NCBI GenBank assembly: GCA_002343325.1
Contig: DDSG01000029.1
Span: 4,718 to 68,717 of the forward strand
From: Phycisphaerales bacterium UBA2396
GTDB lineage: Bacteria > Planctomycetota > Phycisphaerae > Phycisphaerales > UBA1924
Length of the DNA stretch: 64,000 nucleotides
Direction of reading: 5' to 3'
Shown here: in pieces, positions 18,823-28,900 of the stretch
Numbering within the stretch: the first letter of the stretch is position 1
Layout: each line of letters opens with the position of its first letter
The notes under the pieces: generated by a model
Databases searched by the model: none
Seen by the model: the letters and a program-made list of their open reading frames with translations, nothing else
What the model was told of the DNA's origin: nothing
Program-made: the position numbers and the translations under genes

Positions 18823-19254
18823 TCAGCCCTCCACCACGGTAATGCCCATCGAACGGGCCGTGCCCTCGATGATGCGGATGGCCGCCTCGGGTGACCCGGC
18901 GTTCAGGTCCGCCGCCTTCACGTCGGCGATCTTCTTGCACTGGCTCTTGGTGATCTTCCCGACCTTGTTCTTGTTCGGGACGCCCGAGCCCTTCTCGACG
19001 CCCGCCGCTTCCTTGATCAGGACGCTCGCCGGGCTCGACTTGATCTCAAGCTCGAAGCTCTTGTCGCTGTACAGCGTGACCAACGCCACAACGATCTTGC
19101 CCTTAAAGGCCTGCGTCGCCGCGTTGAACTTCTGCGTGAACTGCCCGGGGTTGACACCCTTGGAGCCCAGCACGGGACCCAGAGGCGGTGCAGGCGTCGC
19201 CTGCCCACCGGGCGCCATCACCTTGAAAACGTTGATGACTTCTTTCTTGGCCAT
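18823..19254 (-). CDS. rplK: 50S ribosomal protein L11
   Basis: A 143-residue protein of the GTPase-associated centre. ATG 19254 gives MAKKEVINVFKVMAPGGQAT, and the open frame before it is not conserved. The N-terminal domain has the proline-rich TPAPPLGPVLGSKGVNPGQF. The rRNA-binding C-terminal domain has GVPNKNKVGKITKSQ and EAAIRIIEGTARSMGI. It is the first gene of the rplKAJL block. nusG and secE, which usually precede it, are not upstream here. A good promoter lies about 140 bases upstream. Confidence 0.98.
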   Translation of the reverse strand: MAKKEVINVFKVMAPGGQATPAPPLGPVLGSKGVNPGQFTQKFNAATQAFKGKIVVALVTLYSDKSFELEIKSSPASVLIKEAAGVEKGSGVPNKNKVGKITKSQCKKIADVKAADLNAGSPEAAIRIIEGTARSMGITVVEG

Positions 19255-19394
19255 TGTCCTCACCTCCCACCGGCCGTGGAACGGGATTGCCCGGTCCAAC
19301 CGCGGCCCCTGGCTTCGAGGGCCGCCGGCTCGGTGGTTCTGACGGTTCCACCCTGATTGTCACCCCGGGCACGCGCCCGAAGAGAGGGGCCTCA

Positions 19395-19423
19395 ACACTA
19401 GCCCTCCACCCCTCGGCAAACAA
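19395..19423 (-). promoter_or_regulatory. Candidate promoter of the rplKAJL operon
   Basis: On the reverse strand, TTGTTT (19418-19423), 17 bases, TAGTGT (19395-19400). Both boxes are partial matches, but the spacing is ideal and the site is the only reasonable one in the 211 bases upstream of rplK. Confidence 0.45.
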
Positions 19424-19465
19424 CCCTCCCACTCTGTTCTGACACCCACATCCCCCTCCCACGCC

Positions 19466-20419
19466 TTACTTCACACCCTGTTCTGGAGAACCCGGGCCGG
19501 GCTGCGGCGGCGACTTTGGTGCCGCCGCTTCCTGTGGCTTGATGTCCGCCGGTTTATTCCTGCGCGGATCGACCGCGGCGATCGCCGCCGCGAATCGGTC
19601 CGCGATCTCACGCTCCAACCCGGCCTCTCTCGCCCGTTCAAGGGGCTTGGTCGCCAGCGCGAGGCGTCCCTCGCTCTGAAGCAGAACGACCACGGCGAGC
19701 CACGCCGACGCCGACTTGGTCCGGTTCGCGTGCTTGGTCGCCTCGACGACCATGTCGCGGATCCGGCCGGCGTCCTGACCGGTTGAAGATCCCTCGAACG
19801 GGCGATCGACCAAGGTCGGGTCCTTCCGGTAGATCTCCCGCCACAGGGCGACGGCGTCGTCGAGCTGCTTGGATTCGAGCAGGGCCGCCCCGTACTGGCG
19901 GGTGGCGTCGAGATCGCTCGGATTCTCCTTCAGGTGGATCCGAAACTGGGTACGTGCCTCGTCGAAGTTCCTCTGACGAACCGCGGTCCGGGCTTGCTCG
20001 ATCGGGGGAGGTGGAGGGGGCGGGGGTTGCTTGTCCAGTTCCTCGCGGATCTGCTTCATGACGGCGGCGTTCATGCCGGGGACGAGGTTGGCGTCGGAGG
20101 TTCGCGGGATGAAGCCCGTGACCTGCGGGTATTGGCGGTTCCATTCGCGTTGGTAGTAGACGGGGTAGCCCCATCCGCCGGCCCAGCCGTTGTTGAGCCA
20201 GCCGGAGCCGTTGGACCAGATGGTGGTTTGGCCGGTGCAGGTGCTGCCCCAGTTGATGTTGTTGTTGAGGTTGAAGCCGAGGCTCCATTTGCGGCCGGTG
20301 TACGAGCCGCTGAGGTTGAAGCCAGAGTTGTTGTTCTTGGATTGTGCGAAGGCGGGAATCGCAGGGAGGAGCGACAGACCCGCGGCAAAGAGCAAGGGCA
20401 GGTAACCGCGCGTGTTCAT
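19466..20419 (-). CDS. Secreted protein with TPR-like repeats
   Basis: A 317-residue exported protein starting at ATG 20419 (MNTRGYLPLLFAAGLSLLPA, ending AFAQ as a likely cleavage site). After the signal comes an Asn/Gly/Trp-rich stretch of about 90 residues (FNLNNNINWGS), then a run of eight prolines (about residue 135). A helical part follows that reads like tetratricopeptide repeats: ARTAVRQRNFDEARTQFRIH, LKENPSDLDATRQYGAALLE, DDAVALWREIYRKDP. The tail is Pro/Ala-rich. TPR domains mediate protein contacts, so an envelope scaffold role is plausible, but no specific function can be assigned. The frame is open far upstream of the chosen start, without coding character. Confidence 0.75.
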   Translation of the reverse strand: MNTRGYLPLLFAAGLSLLPAIPAFAQSKNNNSGFNLSGSYTGRKWSLGFNLNNNINWGSTCTGQTTIWSNGSGWLNNGWAGGWGYPVYYQREWNRQYPQVTGFIPRTSDANLVPGMNAAVMKQIREELDKQPPPPPPPPIEQARTAVRQRNFDEARTQFRIHLKENPSDLDATRQYGAALLESKQLDDAVALWREIYRKDPTLVDRPFEGSSTGQDAGRIRDMVVEATKHANRTKSASAWLAVVVLLQSEGRLALATKPLERAREAGLEREIADRFAAAIAAVDPRRNKPADIKPQEAAAPKSPPQPGPGSPEQGVK

Positions 20420-20526
20420 TGGGGAACTCCGATCTGGAAGGGGCCCAGTGCGATAGTACGAGCGAGCGGCGTGCGGGTTCCCGTGGGAATCGTGCTGGGG
20501 CGATCGGGTTCGGCTAGGGTTTCGGC

Positions 20527-21180
20527 ATGAGAACGAACGACAGCGGCGGAGCAGCGGGGTGGGGCGCGGGGCTGATGCTGATGTCGGTCGCGTGTGTGAT
20601 CGGGGGTTGCGGCGTGGTGTCGAGTGATCGGCTGGTGACCCGCTCGACGGGGACGAACACGGCGCTGATGCCGACGGTGCGGGCGGTGGTGTATCGGGCG
20701 ACGGACCGGAGCACGGCGGATATCTACCTGACGGACCTGCCGGCGAACGCACCGGAGGCCGATTGGACGACGCTCGAGGGGACGCTGGTGCATCTGCACG
20801 TGTTCATTCGGCCGCGGGCTGGGCGGACGCCGATCGCGGATTCGGCGTGCAGTTTCACGCTTCGGCAGTTCGTGCTGGCGGGCGGGCAGGTCGGGGTATA
20901 TGGCGGGGGAGGCTTCTTTCTGCCCAAGGAAGCGATCGGCTCGGAGGAGATGCGGGTGGAGTTCAACGGCGCGACGCTGAGGCTGAATGCAGCGACGGCG
21001 GGGTTTCAGGATCTGCTGGGCCCGAGCACGATGGACGCGTCGTGGACAGCGACGCGGGACGACGCCGCGGCGGCGGGTTGGGCGCGTCTGGCGGGACGGC
21101 TGATGGAGGAAGCTGCTCGCGGGGGCGGGGCGAGCGTGGGCCCGGCGGCGGGGTCAGACGCCGGCGGCGGGGGGCGCTGA
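20527..21180 (+). CDS. Hypothetical lipoprotein
   Basis: A 217-residue protein with a signal peptide ending in lipobox VIGGC (Cys28), so probably lipid-anchored in the envelope. The mature part has a beta-rich core (TLEGTLVHLHVFIRPRAGRT, and FTLRQFVLAGGQVGVYGGGG) and a low-complexity Gly/Ala tail. I do not recognise a family. It is divergent from the TPR-like gene, with 107 bases between starts. Its 3' end overlaps the convergent phoU gene by 27 bases. Confidence 0.7.
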   Translation: MRTNDSGGAAGWGAGLMLMSVACVIGGCGVVSSDRLVTRSTGTNTALMPTVRAVVYRATDRSTADIYLTDLPANAPEADWTTLEGTLVHLHVFIRPRAGRTPIADSACSFTLRQFVLAGGQVGVYGGGGFFLPKEAIGSEEMRVEFNGATLRLNAATAGFQDLLGPSTMDASWTATRDDAAAAGWARLAGRLMEEAARGGGASVGPAAGSDAGGGGR

Positions 21181-21894
21181 CTTGTCGCGGTGGCGGACGA
21201 TTTTGCCGGTCACGAGGTAGATGAGGTCCTCGGCGATGTTCTTCATGAGATCGCCGACGCGTTCGAGTTCGCGTCCGACACGCGCGATGTGGAGCCCGAT
21301 GGCGAGGGCGGCGTCGGTCTTGCCCTCGGCCTTCATCATCTCGATGACTTCCTCGAAAAGGCGCCGGTCGAGCTGATCGATGGTTTCGTCGGCCTCAACG
21401 AGCCGGCTGGCGGCCTGGGCGTCCTCGTCGAGCACGGCGCGGAGCAGCTCGTGGCACTGCATGGGCAATCGCTGGCCGAGATCGCGCAACGCGGTGGGCC
21501 ACTGGGGCACCACGCCCGGGGGGAGCTTTTTGGCGATGCGGTTGGCGATCTTGGCGATCCCGGTGGCGTGATCGGCGACGCGCTCGATGTCGGCGTTGAC
21601 CTTGAGGACGAAAGTGATGGTGCGGAAGTCGCGTGCGAAGGCGTGCTGGAGGGCGAGGATCTCGAAGCCCTCCTGCTCGATGGCGACCTCCTCGCGGTCG
21701 ACCTGGTCGTCCTCCTGGCGGACGAGCTTGGCGCCGGCGGTGTCGAGAGTCCAGAGGGCGTCGAGCGCGGACTCGAGCATGCCGATGGCGAGCGTGGCCT
21801 CGCGCACAAGGCGACGCTTGAGCAGGATGATGCGGCGTTCGAAGACGTGCGAGCCGGGTTCGTTGGGTTCGTTGCCTTGTTGGAATGTGCTCAT
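21154..21894 (-). CDS. phoU: PhoU-family phosphate-signalling protein
   Basis: A 246-residue all-helical protein. ATG 21894 starts MSTFQQGNEPNEPGSHVFER. The two PhoU three-helix repeats are visible: EEVAIEQEGFEILALQHAFA then IERVADHATGIAKIANRI, and later IDQLDRRLFEEVIEMM then RELERVGDLMKNIAEDLIYL. The E-R-x-x-D pairs are the metal-cluster ligands of the family. PhoU modulates the Pst transporter and PhoR signalling, but no pst or pho genes are visible here. It lies 34 bases downstream of purC on the same strand and may be cotranscribed with it. Confidence 0.92.
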   Translation of the reverse strand: MSTFQQGNEPNEPGSHVFERRIILLKRRLVREATLAIGMLESALDALWTLDTAGAKLVRQEDDQVDREEVAIEQEGFEILALQHAFARDFRTITFVLKVNADIERVADHATGIAKIANRIAKKLPPGVVPQWPTALRDLGQRLPMQCHELLRAVLDEDAQAASRLVEADETIDQLDRRLFEEVIEMMKAEGKTDAALAIGLHIARVGRELERVGDLMKNIAEDLIYLVTGKIVRHRDKSAPPAAGV

Positions 21895-21928
21895 CGTGCC
21901 GATCGGCTCCTCGGGAGGGTGCACAACA

Positions 21929-22900
21929 CTACGCGGTTGCGGGGCCCGGAGTGGAACCGGCGGTGAGCGCATCGCGGGCGGCGGCGTAGCGGCGGCGGGT
22001 CCCCTCGACGACTTCGGGCGGGAGCAGCGGGCCCGGGGACTGCTTGTTCCAGGACCCGGCATCGACGAGGGTTTCAAGATGTTCGCGGAGGAACTGCTTG
22101 TCGTAGCTGGCCTGCGGGCCGCCGGGGCGATAGGTCTCCCTGGGCCAGAACCGCGAGCTGTCGGGGGTCAGCGCCTCGTCGATGAGGATGGGGGTTTGTG
22201 AACCCTCGACGAGCCCGAACTCGAACTTCGTGTCGGCGATGATGATGCCGCGTGATTCGGCGTGGGCGGCGGCGGCCTGATAGATGGCGAGGCTGAGGCG
22301 ACGAAGTTCTTCCATCAGGGGCAAGCCCACGAGCGAGGCGGCCCGATCGAAGGTGATGTTCTCATCGTGCTTTCCGGCGTCTTCCTTGGTGGCGGGGGTG
22401 AAGATGGGTTCGGGGAGTTTGTCGCACTGGCGGAGCCCCGGGGGGAGCGACACGCCGCACACAGCCCCGGTGGCACGGTATTCCTTCCAGCCGGAGCCTT
22501 CGAGGTAGCCGCGAACGACGCACTCGATGGGGATGACGCGGCAGCGACGGCCGATCATGATGCGGCCGGCGAGTTGCTCGCGGGTGGTGCCTCCTGACTT
22601 GAAGGCGTGGGCGGGGACTTCGGCGGGATCGGTGGAGAGGAGGTGGGTTTGGCAGATCCCGCGGCGTTCGACGAAGCGCAGCCAGAAGACGGCCATATCG
22701 GTCAGCAGAGCACCCTTGCCGACGATGGGGGTGGGCATGACCACGTCGAAGGCGCTGATGCGGTCGGAGGCGACGATGAGGAGGCGTGAGCCGCCGTTGG
22801 CGTCGGGCAGTTCATAGACGTCCCGGACCTTGCCACGGCGGACAAGCGGGAGATCGAGATCGGTGGAAAGGACGGGGGGTGGGGAGTGCTGGGCGGGCAT
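21929..22900 (-). CDS. purC: Phosphoribosylaminoimidazole-succinocarboxamide synthase
   Basis: SAICAR synthetase, which joins CAIR and aspartate with ATP in purine synthesis. It has 323 residues and resembles the longer, single-domain type. Conserved segments are VRRGKVRDVYEL (phosphate-binding), SDRISAFDVVMPTPIVGKGA, PIECVVRGYLEGSGWKEY, GIIIADTKFEFG and LIDEALTPDSSRFWP. ATG 22900 gives MPAQHSPPP; the frame upstream is open but overlaps the divergent gene's leader. It is divergent from the GH10-like gene (109 bases) and followed by phoU. Confidence 0.96.
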   Translation of the reverse strand: MPAQHSPPPVLSTDLDLPLVRRGKVRDVYELPDANGGSRLLIVASDRISAFDVVMPTPIVGKGALLTDMAVFWLRFVERRGICQTHLLSTDPAEVPAHAFKSGGTTREQLAGRIMIGRRCRVIPIECVVRGYLEGSGWKEYRATGAVCGVSLPPGLRQCDKLPEPIFTPATKEDAGKHDENITFDRAASLVGLPLMEELRRLSLAIYQAAAAHAESRGIIIADTKFEFGLVEGSQTPILIDEALTPDSSRFWPRETYRPGGPQASYDKQFLREHLETLVDAGSWNKQSPGPLLPPEVVEGTRRRYAAARDALTAGSTPGPATA

Positions 22901-23009
22901 GCCGCAGGGTAGCGGCACCCCCTGCGTGCGGGGAAATGTCCGGGGCAACTTGCGTCGGGGCGTCAGGTGGGGACAATAGAAGCCCGACCCGGAGCGTTGC
23001 CGACCGCCT

Positions 23010-24692
23010 ATGCCGACCTTCATTGTTCTTGACCGGACAGGACAACCCGCGACCGCGGAAGCGGTCGGGTCGATGCACGCGTTCGGGCCGGATGATCTGC
23101 CGGTGCAGTCGGAGATCACGTTCGAGCGTGGGGTGATCGGGGTGAAGCGGTCGGTGCCGGACTCGACGGGGCTGTGCGTTCAGGTGGAGGTGCCCAGCCC
23201 GAGCGGGTCGGGCTCGCTGGGGCGGCTGACGTTGCAGACGGCACTTTTGCCGAATCGGGACGAACCTTACCTGCTCTCGCTGGAGTTGGCGCGTCGGCAG
23301 ATCATGCTGTTCCTCAACAAGCTGGAGGAATGGGGGCTGTTCGACTTTGGGCCGGCGGAGATGGTGCTCAGGCAGTTCGAGGCCGCGCGTCAGCGGTTCA
23401 CGGCGTCGCTGGTGGCGGCGCACCGGGCGCCCACGGCGGAGCTGGACCCTCGGGCCGAGGCGGATCGGCTGGCGTGGGAGGCGTTGTCGCTCGCGGTGGA
23501 CGCGGGCGAGCGGCTGGCCTTGCTCGACGCGGAGAAGCAGTTCCCGGGTCGGCTGACGGGGCAGGGGTATGCCGAGGCGGTCCGGACGTACACGAAGCTG
23601 ACGGCGGAGACGCCCGCGCAGGGCGCGGCGATTGCGCTCTCGAGCCACACCGGGGTGGTGCTGCCCGGGCTGGCATCGATGGGGATCTGCGTCGAGCCGA
23701 CGCAGTTCGCCGAGCCTTTGCACAAGGCGGTGGCGGCGGCGGCAGACTTTGTCGCGGTGCCCATGCGCTGGTCGGAGATGGAGCCGGGCGAGGGCAAGTA
23801 CGCCTTTGGCAACACGGACCGGTGGATCGAGTGGGCGATCCGCAGCGCGAAGCTGCCCGTCGTGGCGGGGCCTCTGCTTGATTTCCGGGCGGCGTGCCTG
23901 CCCGAGTGGCTTTTCATCTGGGAGAACGACTACGAGACGCTGCGCGACCTGGTGGTCGAGCACCTGCAGCAGGTGGTGACGCGGTATCGCCGGACGGTCT
24001 CGCGGTGGACGGTGGCCTCGGGGCTGCACGTCAACAGCGACTTCAACCTGTCGGTGGATCAGATCATCGACCTGACGCGGGTGGCGACGGCGGTGGTGCG
24101 GAAGCTGCACCCGCAGGGGCGGATTCAGCTCGCAATCGACGAACCTTGGGGCGAGTATCACGCCGCGCGGAAGCGGTCGATCCCGCCGCTGCTGTACGCG
24201 GACGCGTTGATGCAGGTGGGCGTGAACGTTGACGCACTGGGCGTCCGGGTGGCGATGGGGCAGGGCGCCTCGGGGCGGACCACGCGCGACCTGATGAGCC
24301 TGTCGTCGATGCTGGACCGGTACGCCCAGTTCAATCGCCCGCTGGCGATCACGGCGGTGGGCGTCCCGAGCACGGCGAGCTCGGCCGAGCCGGACGCCGA
24401 GAGTGATCGGCCGGTGCACGGTGGGAGCTGGCGTGCGGGGTGGAGCGAGGCGGGCCAGGCGGACTGGACGAGCCAGGCGCTGGGGATCATGCTGGCCAAG
24501 CCTTATGTGCAGTCGGTGTGCTGGCAGCAATTGGCGGATCCGGCGGGGTCGGGGTACGCGGAGATGCCCGGGGGCGGGCTGGTGAACGCGGGCGGGCAGC
24601 CCAAGCCCGTGCTGGAGCGTTGGATGCAGGCTCGAGCCGCGATGCGGGCCGGGCGTGCGCCGGCGGGCATTCCGAACTTTGGCGCGTTCTAG
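23010..24692 (+). CDS. GH10-like (beta/alpha) barrel protein lacking catalytic acids
   Basis: A 560-residue, apparently cytoplasmic protein with no signal peptide. Residues 1-110 form a beta-rich N-terminal domain. From about residue 240 it resembles glycoside hydrolase family 10: MRWSEMEPGEGKYAFGNTDR, then AWAIR-type helices, the Trp-containing SRWTVASGLHVNSDFNL and later QLAIDEPWGEYH. In true xylanases the acid/base sits in a WDVVNE-type motif and the nucleophile in an ITELD-type motif. Here the matching places read VASGLHVN (about residue 333) and ITAVGVP (about residue 448), with no glutamate. It is either a carbohydrate-binding pseudoenzyme or uses other residues. Not a pseudogene by appearance: the frame is intact. 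Confidence 0.7.
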   Translation: MPTFIVLDRTGQPATAEAVGSMHAFGPDDLPVQSEITFERGVIGVKRSVPDSTGLCVQVEVPSPSGSGSLGRLTLQTALLPNRDEPYLLSLELARRQIMLFLNKLEEWGLFDFGPAEMVLRQFEAARQRFTASLVAAHRAPTAELDPRAEADRLAWEALSLAVDAGERLALLDAEKQFPGRLTGQGYAEAVRTYTKLTAETPAQGAAIALSSHTGVVLPGLASMGICVEPTQFAEPLHKAVAAAADFVAVPMRWSEMEPGEGKYAFGNTDRWIEWAIRSAKLPVVAGPLLDFRAACLPEWLFIWENDYETLRDLVVEHLQQVVTRYRRTVSRWTVASGLHVNSDFNLSVDQIIDLTRVATAVVRKLHPQGRIQLAIDEPWGEYHAARKRSIPPLLYADALMQVGVNVDALGVRVAMGQGASGRTTRDLMSLSSMLDRYAQFNRPLAITAVGVPSTASSAEPDAESDRPVHGGSWRAGWSEAGQADWTSQALGIMLAKPYVQSVCWQQLADPAGSGYAEMPGGGLVNAGGQPKPVLERWMQARAAMRAGRAPAGIPNFGAF

Positions 24693-24715
24693 GTCGTGCG
24701 GTACACTGAGCGGCC

Positions 24716-25201
24716 GTGACGCAGACCACTTCAACCGAGCCCTTGTCACTCGCCAAGCCCGCGACGCGCGGCAGCGAAGCGACGTCGTGGACGCACGGGC
24801 CCGCGCGATGGTTGGCGGCGGGCTTTCTGCTCGGATCCTCGTCGGTCGGACTGGTGTGGTCGCTCTCGAGCGGACGCGTCGCGCCACCCGCGTTGGAAGT
24901 GGCCGAGGAGATGGATCCGGGTGCCGGATCCGTCGCCGGGCCCGAGGCCGCCCGGAGCGACCAAAGCAAGAGCACACGCGAGGACGCGGGCGCGGCGGGC
25001 GGAGGGTTGATCGATCTGAACGCGGCGGGCGTGGCGGAGCTCGACCTGTTGCCGGGCGTGGGCGAGGCGACCGCGCGGGCGATCATCGAGCATCGCACGA
25101 AGCACGGGCGGTTCCGGAGCATCGAGGAACTCGATCGGGTTCCCGGGATCGGCCCGGCGAAACTCGCGCGGATCAGGCCTTTGGTCACCGTCGGGCCGTA
25201 A
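24716..25201 (+). CDS. ComEA-like helix-hairpin-helix protein
   Basis: A 161-residue protein, starting at GTG 24716. One transmembrane segment (residues about 32-50, WLAAGFLLGSSSVGLVWSL) is followed by a charged, low-complexity linker and a C-terminal pair of helix-hairpin-helix motifs: LIDLNAAGVAELDLLPGVGE and LDRVPGIGPAKLARIRPLV. This is the layout of ComEA, the membrane-anchored DNA receptor of natural transformation. The same short domain also occurs in uncharacterised envelope proteins, so the role in DNA uptake is a reasonable inference only. No comEC or comF is nearby. It is 23 bases after the GH10-like gene. Confidence 0.8.
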   Translation: MTQTTSTEPLSLAKPATRGSEATSWTHGPARWLAAGFLLGSSSVGLVWSLSSGRVAPPALEVAEEMDPGAGSVAGPEAARSDQSKSTREDAGAAGGGLIDLNAAGVAELDLLPGVGEATARAIIEHRTKHGRFRSIEELDRVPGIGPAKLARIRPLVTVGP

Positions 25202-25209
25202 AGGCGACG

Positions 25210-25755
25210 TTACCTCCTTCGCGTCAGGACGAACGCTGGATCGTGGGCTGCGTCGGACTTGCCCTCGCGGTTGAGGTGCTTCCAGAAGTAGGTGACCTCG
25301 TTATCGTTCTTGAACTCAACGACGACGCTGCCCATGTAGCCCTCGTGCGTGGGGAGGAAGTTGGTGATGCTGTCGGGCCCGAATTCGACGCGGTTGCCCT
25401 GAGCGCTGGTTGCGCGCATGCGCGGCTGGTTGCCGATGGCGCAGTAGTGGGTCATGACCAGGCTTTGCCCGTCCATGTGGTACATGTTCGTCATTTCGTG
25501 GGGCGTTCCGGGGAACATGACCTCGCGGACGGCAAACCCGGCGGACGTCACCTTGAAGACGGCGGCGAGCTGAGGGACGCCCTTCTCGTCGGGCATGGTC
25601 CACTCGCCTTCGAGTGCTTTGAAGCGGTCGAGCAATTGGGCCTGCTGTTCCGGGGTCGCGGGTTGGACGGGCTTGGGTCCTGCGCCCGAGCAGCCGGCGA
25701 GCCATGCTGTTGCGGTGATCGTGATGAGCAGTAGGACCGTTCGTTCGGACATCAT
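25210..25755 (-). CDS. Lipoprotein of the DUF1579-like beta-barrel type
   Basis: A 181-residue lipoprotein with lipobox WLAGC (Cys22). The mature domain starts with a helix (ATPEQQAQLLDRFKALEGEW) and continues with conserved strands FPGTPHEMTNMYHMDG and LVMTHYCAIGNQPRM. This is a pattern I recall from conserved bacterial proteins of lipocalin-like shape with unknown ligand. His, Tyr and Cys in THYC are striking and could bind a ligand or metal. It converges on the ComEA-like gene with 8 bases between stops. Confidence 0.6.
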   Translation of the reverse strand: MMSERTVLLLITITATAWLAGCSGAGPKPVQPATPEQQAQLLDRFKALEGEWTMPDEKGVPQLAAVFKVTSAGFAVREVMFPGTPHEMTNMYHMDGQSLVMTHYCAIGNQPRMRATSAQGNRVEFGPDSITNFLPTHEGYMGSVVVEFKNDNEVTYFWKHLNREGKSDAAHDPAFVLTRRR

Positions 25756-25920
25756 GCTGCGTCTCCTGAGTGATGCGGGCAGGATACTGGACGCACGAGG
25801 GCGGCATGGGCGATATCGTGGGGAGGAACACTGGGACGACGGACCGGGCGGGCGTGCCGCGCGGCCGAGGATGTACGCGCGGGCCCGAGCTACCCCGGGC
25901 TTTCCCGGGCATCACGATCG

Positions 25921-28900
25921 ATGAAGACGCCGCTCGACATGCTGAGGGAGTTGCCGGGGGTGCGGGCCCTTGCACGCGCGGCCGGGGAGGGCATGCGGTC
26001 GGTCGCTCGCGGGTCGGCGGGCTCGGCGACACACCTGATCGCCGGGGCGATGGCTCGTGAGACGGGACGGCCGGTGCTGCTGGTGGTGGCCCACCTCGAC
26101 GAGGCCGACGAGGCGGTGGACGAACTTCTTTCGGCGGGGATCGGGGCCCAAAGGCTGCCCGCGCTCGAAGGTCTTCCCGGCGAGTCGGCGGGCGCGTTGG
26201 ACCTGTTCGCCGAGCGGCTGGTGTGCGTGCGCACGGCAACCCAGGGCCCGATGCCGGAGGTTCTGGTCACGCCCGTGCAGGCGTTGATGCAGGCGGTGCC
26301 CACGCCCACGTCGGTGCCGACGCTCTCGCGAACACTCGCGGCCGGGCGAGATGCCCCGATGTCGGACCTGGTGCGGTGGCTGGAGCACGCGGGGTATCAG
26401 CGGCGGGAGGTGATCGAAGAGATCGGGGAGTTCGCCGTTCGGGGCGGGATCCTGGACATCTTCCCCCCCACCGGCGGCGCGGGGGGCAAGGGCGTCCCGG
26501 TGCGCCTCGACTTCTTCGGGGACACACTCGAGAAGATCACCGAGATCGATCTGGACACGATGGGATCGGACCGATCGCTGCCGTCGATCGACCTGGTCGC
26601 GGCGGATCCAAGGGCGGTGCAGAGCGAGGCGGGCGTTCTGTTCCCGAGCCTGCTGCCCAAGGGTGTGGTGGTCGTTCTGAGTGAGCTGGCCGAGATCGTC
26701 GAGCAGGCGCGGGGGTACTTCGAACGGGCGACCGACGATCGCGGGCTGTTCGGCCCGCCCGCGGTGCTGGCATCGCTTCAGAAGCACGCTCACGCGCTGG
26801 TGGAGATCAACCGGTTCTCGGCCGGGTCGGCCCAGGCGGACGCGCTGGTCGAGCTTCCCGCGAGGCCTGTGCAGCCTTTCAGCAAGGAACTTGCCGAGGC
26901 GATTCAAGAGCTGGTTTCGCTCGGGCAGGACGGGCGGGTCGTCGTCTGTTGTCAGAACGAGGGAGAGCACCAGCGATTCGGCGAGTTGCTGGCGCAGCAC
27001 GCGACGGAGCCGACCGTCCGCCCGGAGGCGCTCATCGCCTACGTGCACGAAGGGTTCGGCTGGGGGATCGAGAACGATCGGACGCTGTGGATCATCCCGT
27101 ATCACGAGCTGCTGAACCGGTTCACGGTTCGGCGTCGTGGGGGGAGGATCTCCGCGGGGCGGGCGATGGACACGTTCCTCGATCTGTCGATCGGGGATCA
27201 CGTGGTGCACGCCGACCACGGGATCGCGCTGCTGAGCGGGCTGGCGCTGATGAAGCCGCGCGACCTTCCCTCGACGGGCGGCAAGCCAAGGAAGGAACAG
27301 GACGAGCAGGAGTACCTGGTTCTTGAGTTCGCCGGCAAGAGCAAGCTCTATGTGCCCGCGACGCAGATCGATCTGATCCAGAAGTACGTCGGCGGATTCC
27401 ACGGCAAACCCCCACTGTCGACTCTTGGAGGAACGCGGTGGCAATCGCAGAAGGACCGGGTCGGGGAATCCGTGCGCGATCTGGCGGGCGAACTTCTGCG
27501 CGTGCGGGCGACGCGCGAGCACATGCCCGGCGTCGCGTACCCGCCCGACACGCCGTGGCAGGCGGAGTTCGAGGAGGAGTTTCCCTACGAGGAGACGGAG
27601 GACCAGCTCGCCGCGCTCGCCGCGATCAAGGCCGACATGGGCAAGAGCAAGCCCATGGATCGGCTTGTCTGCGGCGACGTTGGATTCGGGAAGACGGAAG
27701 TGGCGATCCGGGCGGCGTTCAAGGCGGCGGAGTTCGGCAAGCAGGTCGCCGTGCTCGTGCCGACCACGGTGCTCGCCGAGCAGCACGAGCGGACGTTCCG
27801 CTCTCGCTTCGCGGGGTACCCCTTCCGCGTCGAATCGCTCTCGCGGTTCAAGGAGCCCAGAGAGGTCCGCGAGATCGTGGAGGCGACGCGGAAAGGGCAG
27901 GTCGACGTGCTCATCGGGACGCACCGGGTGCTCTCCGAGGACGTGCGTTTCAGCGACCTGGGGCTCGTGATCGTGGACGAGGAGCAGCGGTTCGGGGTCG
28001 AGCACAAGGAGCGGCTGCTCCGCCTGAGGCTGACCGCGGACGTGCTGACGCTTTCCGCGACGCCCATCCCCCGCACGCTGCACATGGCGCTATTGGGGAT
28101 CCGCGACATCAGCAACCTCACGACGGCACCGGTCGATCGACGCGCGATCGTGACGGAGGTGCTGCCTTACAACGAGCGGCGGATCCAGCAGGCGATCCGC
28201 CGAGAACTCGCGCGCGAGGGGCAGGTCTTCTTCGTCCACAACCGGGTCCACAACATCCGAGAGGTCGCCGACAAAGTGCGCTCGCTCGCGCCCGAGGCCC
28301 GGGTGGTCTTCGGGCACGGGCAGATGGACGGCGTAGAACTCGAGAAGGTCATGCTGAGCTTCATCCGCGGCGAGGCGGACATTCTCGTCTCGACAACGAT
28401 CATCGAGAGCGGGATCGACATCCCCAGCGCCAACACAATGATCATCGCGGACGCGGACCGGTTCGGGCTCGCGGAGCTTCACCAGTTGCGAGGGCGGGTT
28501 GGGCGTTCGAAGCACCGGGCGTACTGCTACCTGCTTCTGCCCGAGGACCGCCCACTGACCGAGCCGGCGAAGAAGCGGCTGCAGGCGATCGAGCAGTACT
28601 CGATGCTGGGCGCGGGGTTCAAGATCGCGATGCGCGACCTGGAGATCCGCGGCGCGGGGAACATCCTGGGGCCCGAGCAGAGCGGGCACATCGCGGCGGT
28701 CGGGTACGAGATGTACTGCCAGTTGCTCGATGCCGCCGTGCGAGACCTGCGCAACGAGGCGCCGCCGACCGTCGCCAGCCGGACGAGCATCGAAATCGGC
28801 ATCTCCGGCACGATCCCCAAGGCGTACATCCCCAGCGACCAGCGACGCCTTGAGGCCTACCGGCGCCTGGCGACAGCCATGTCGAAGGAAGCGCTCGACA

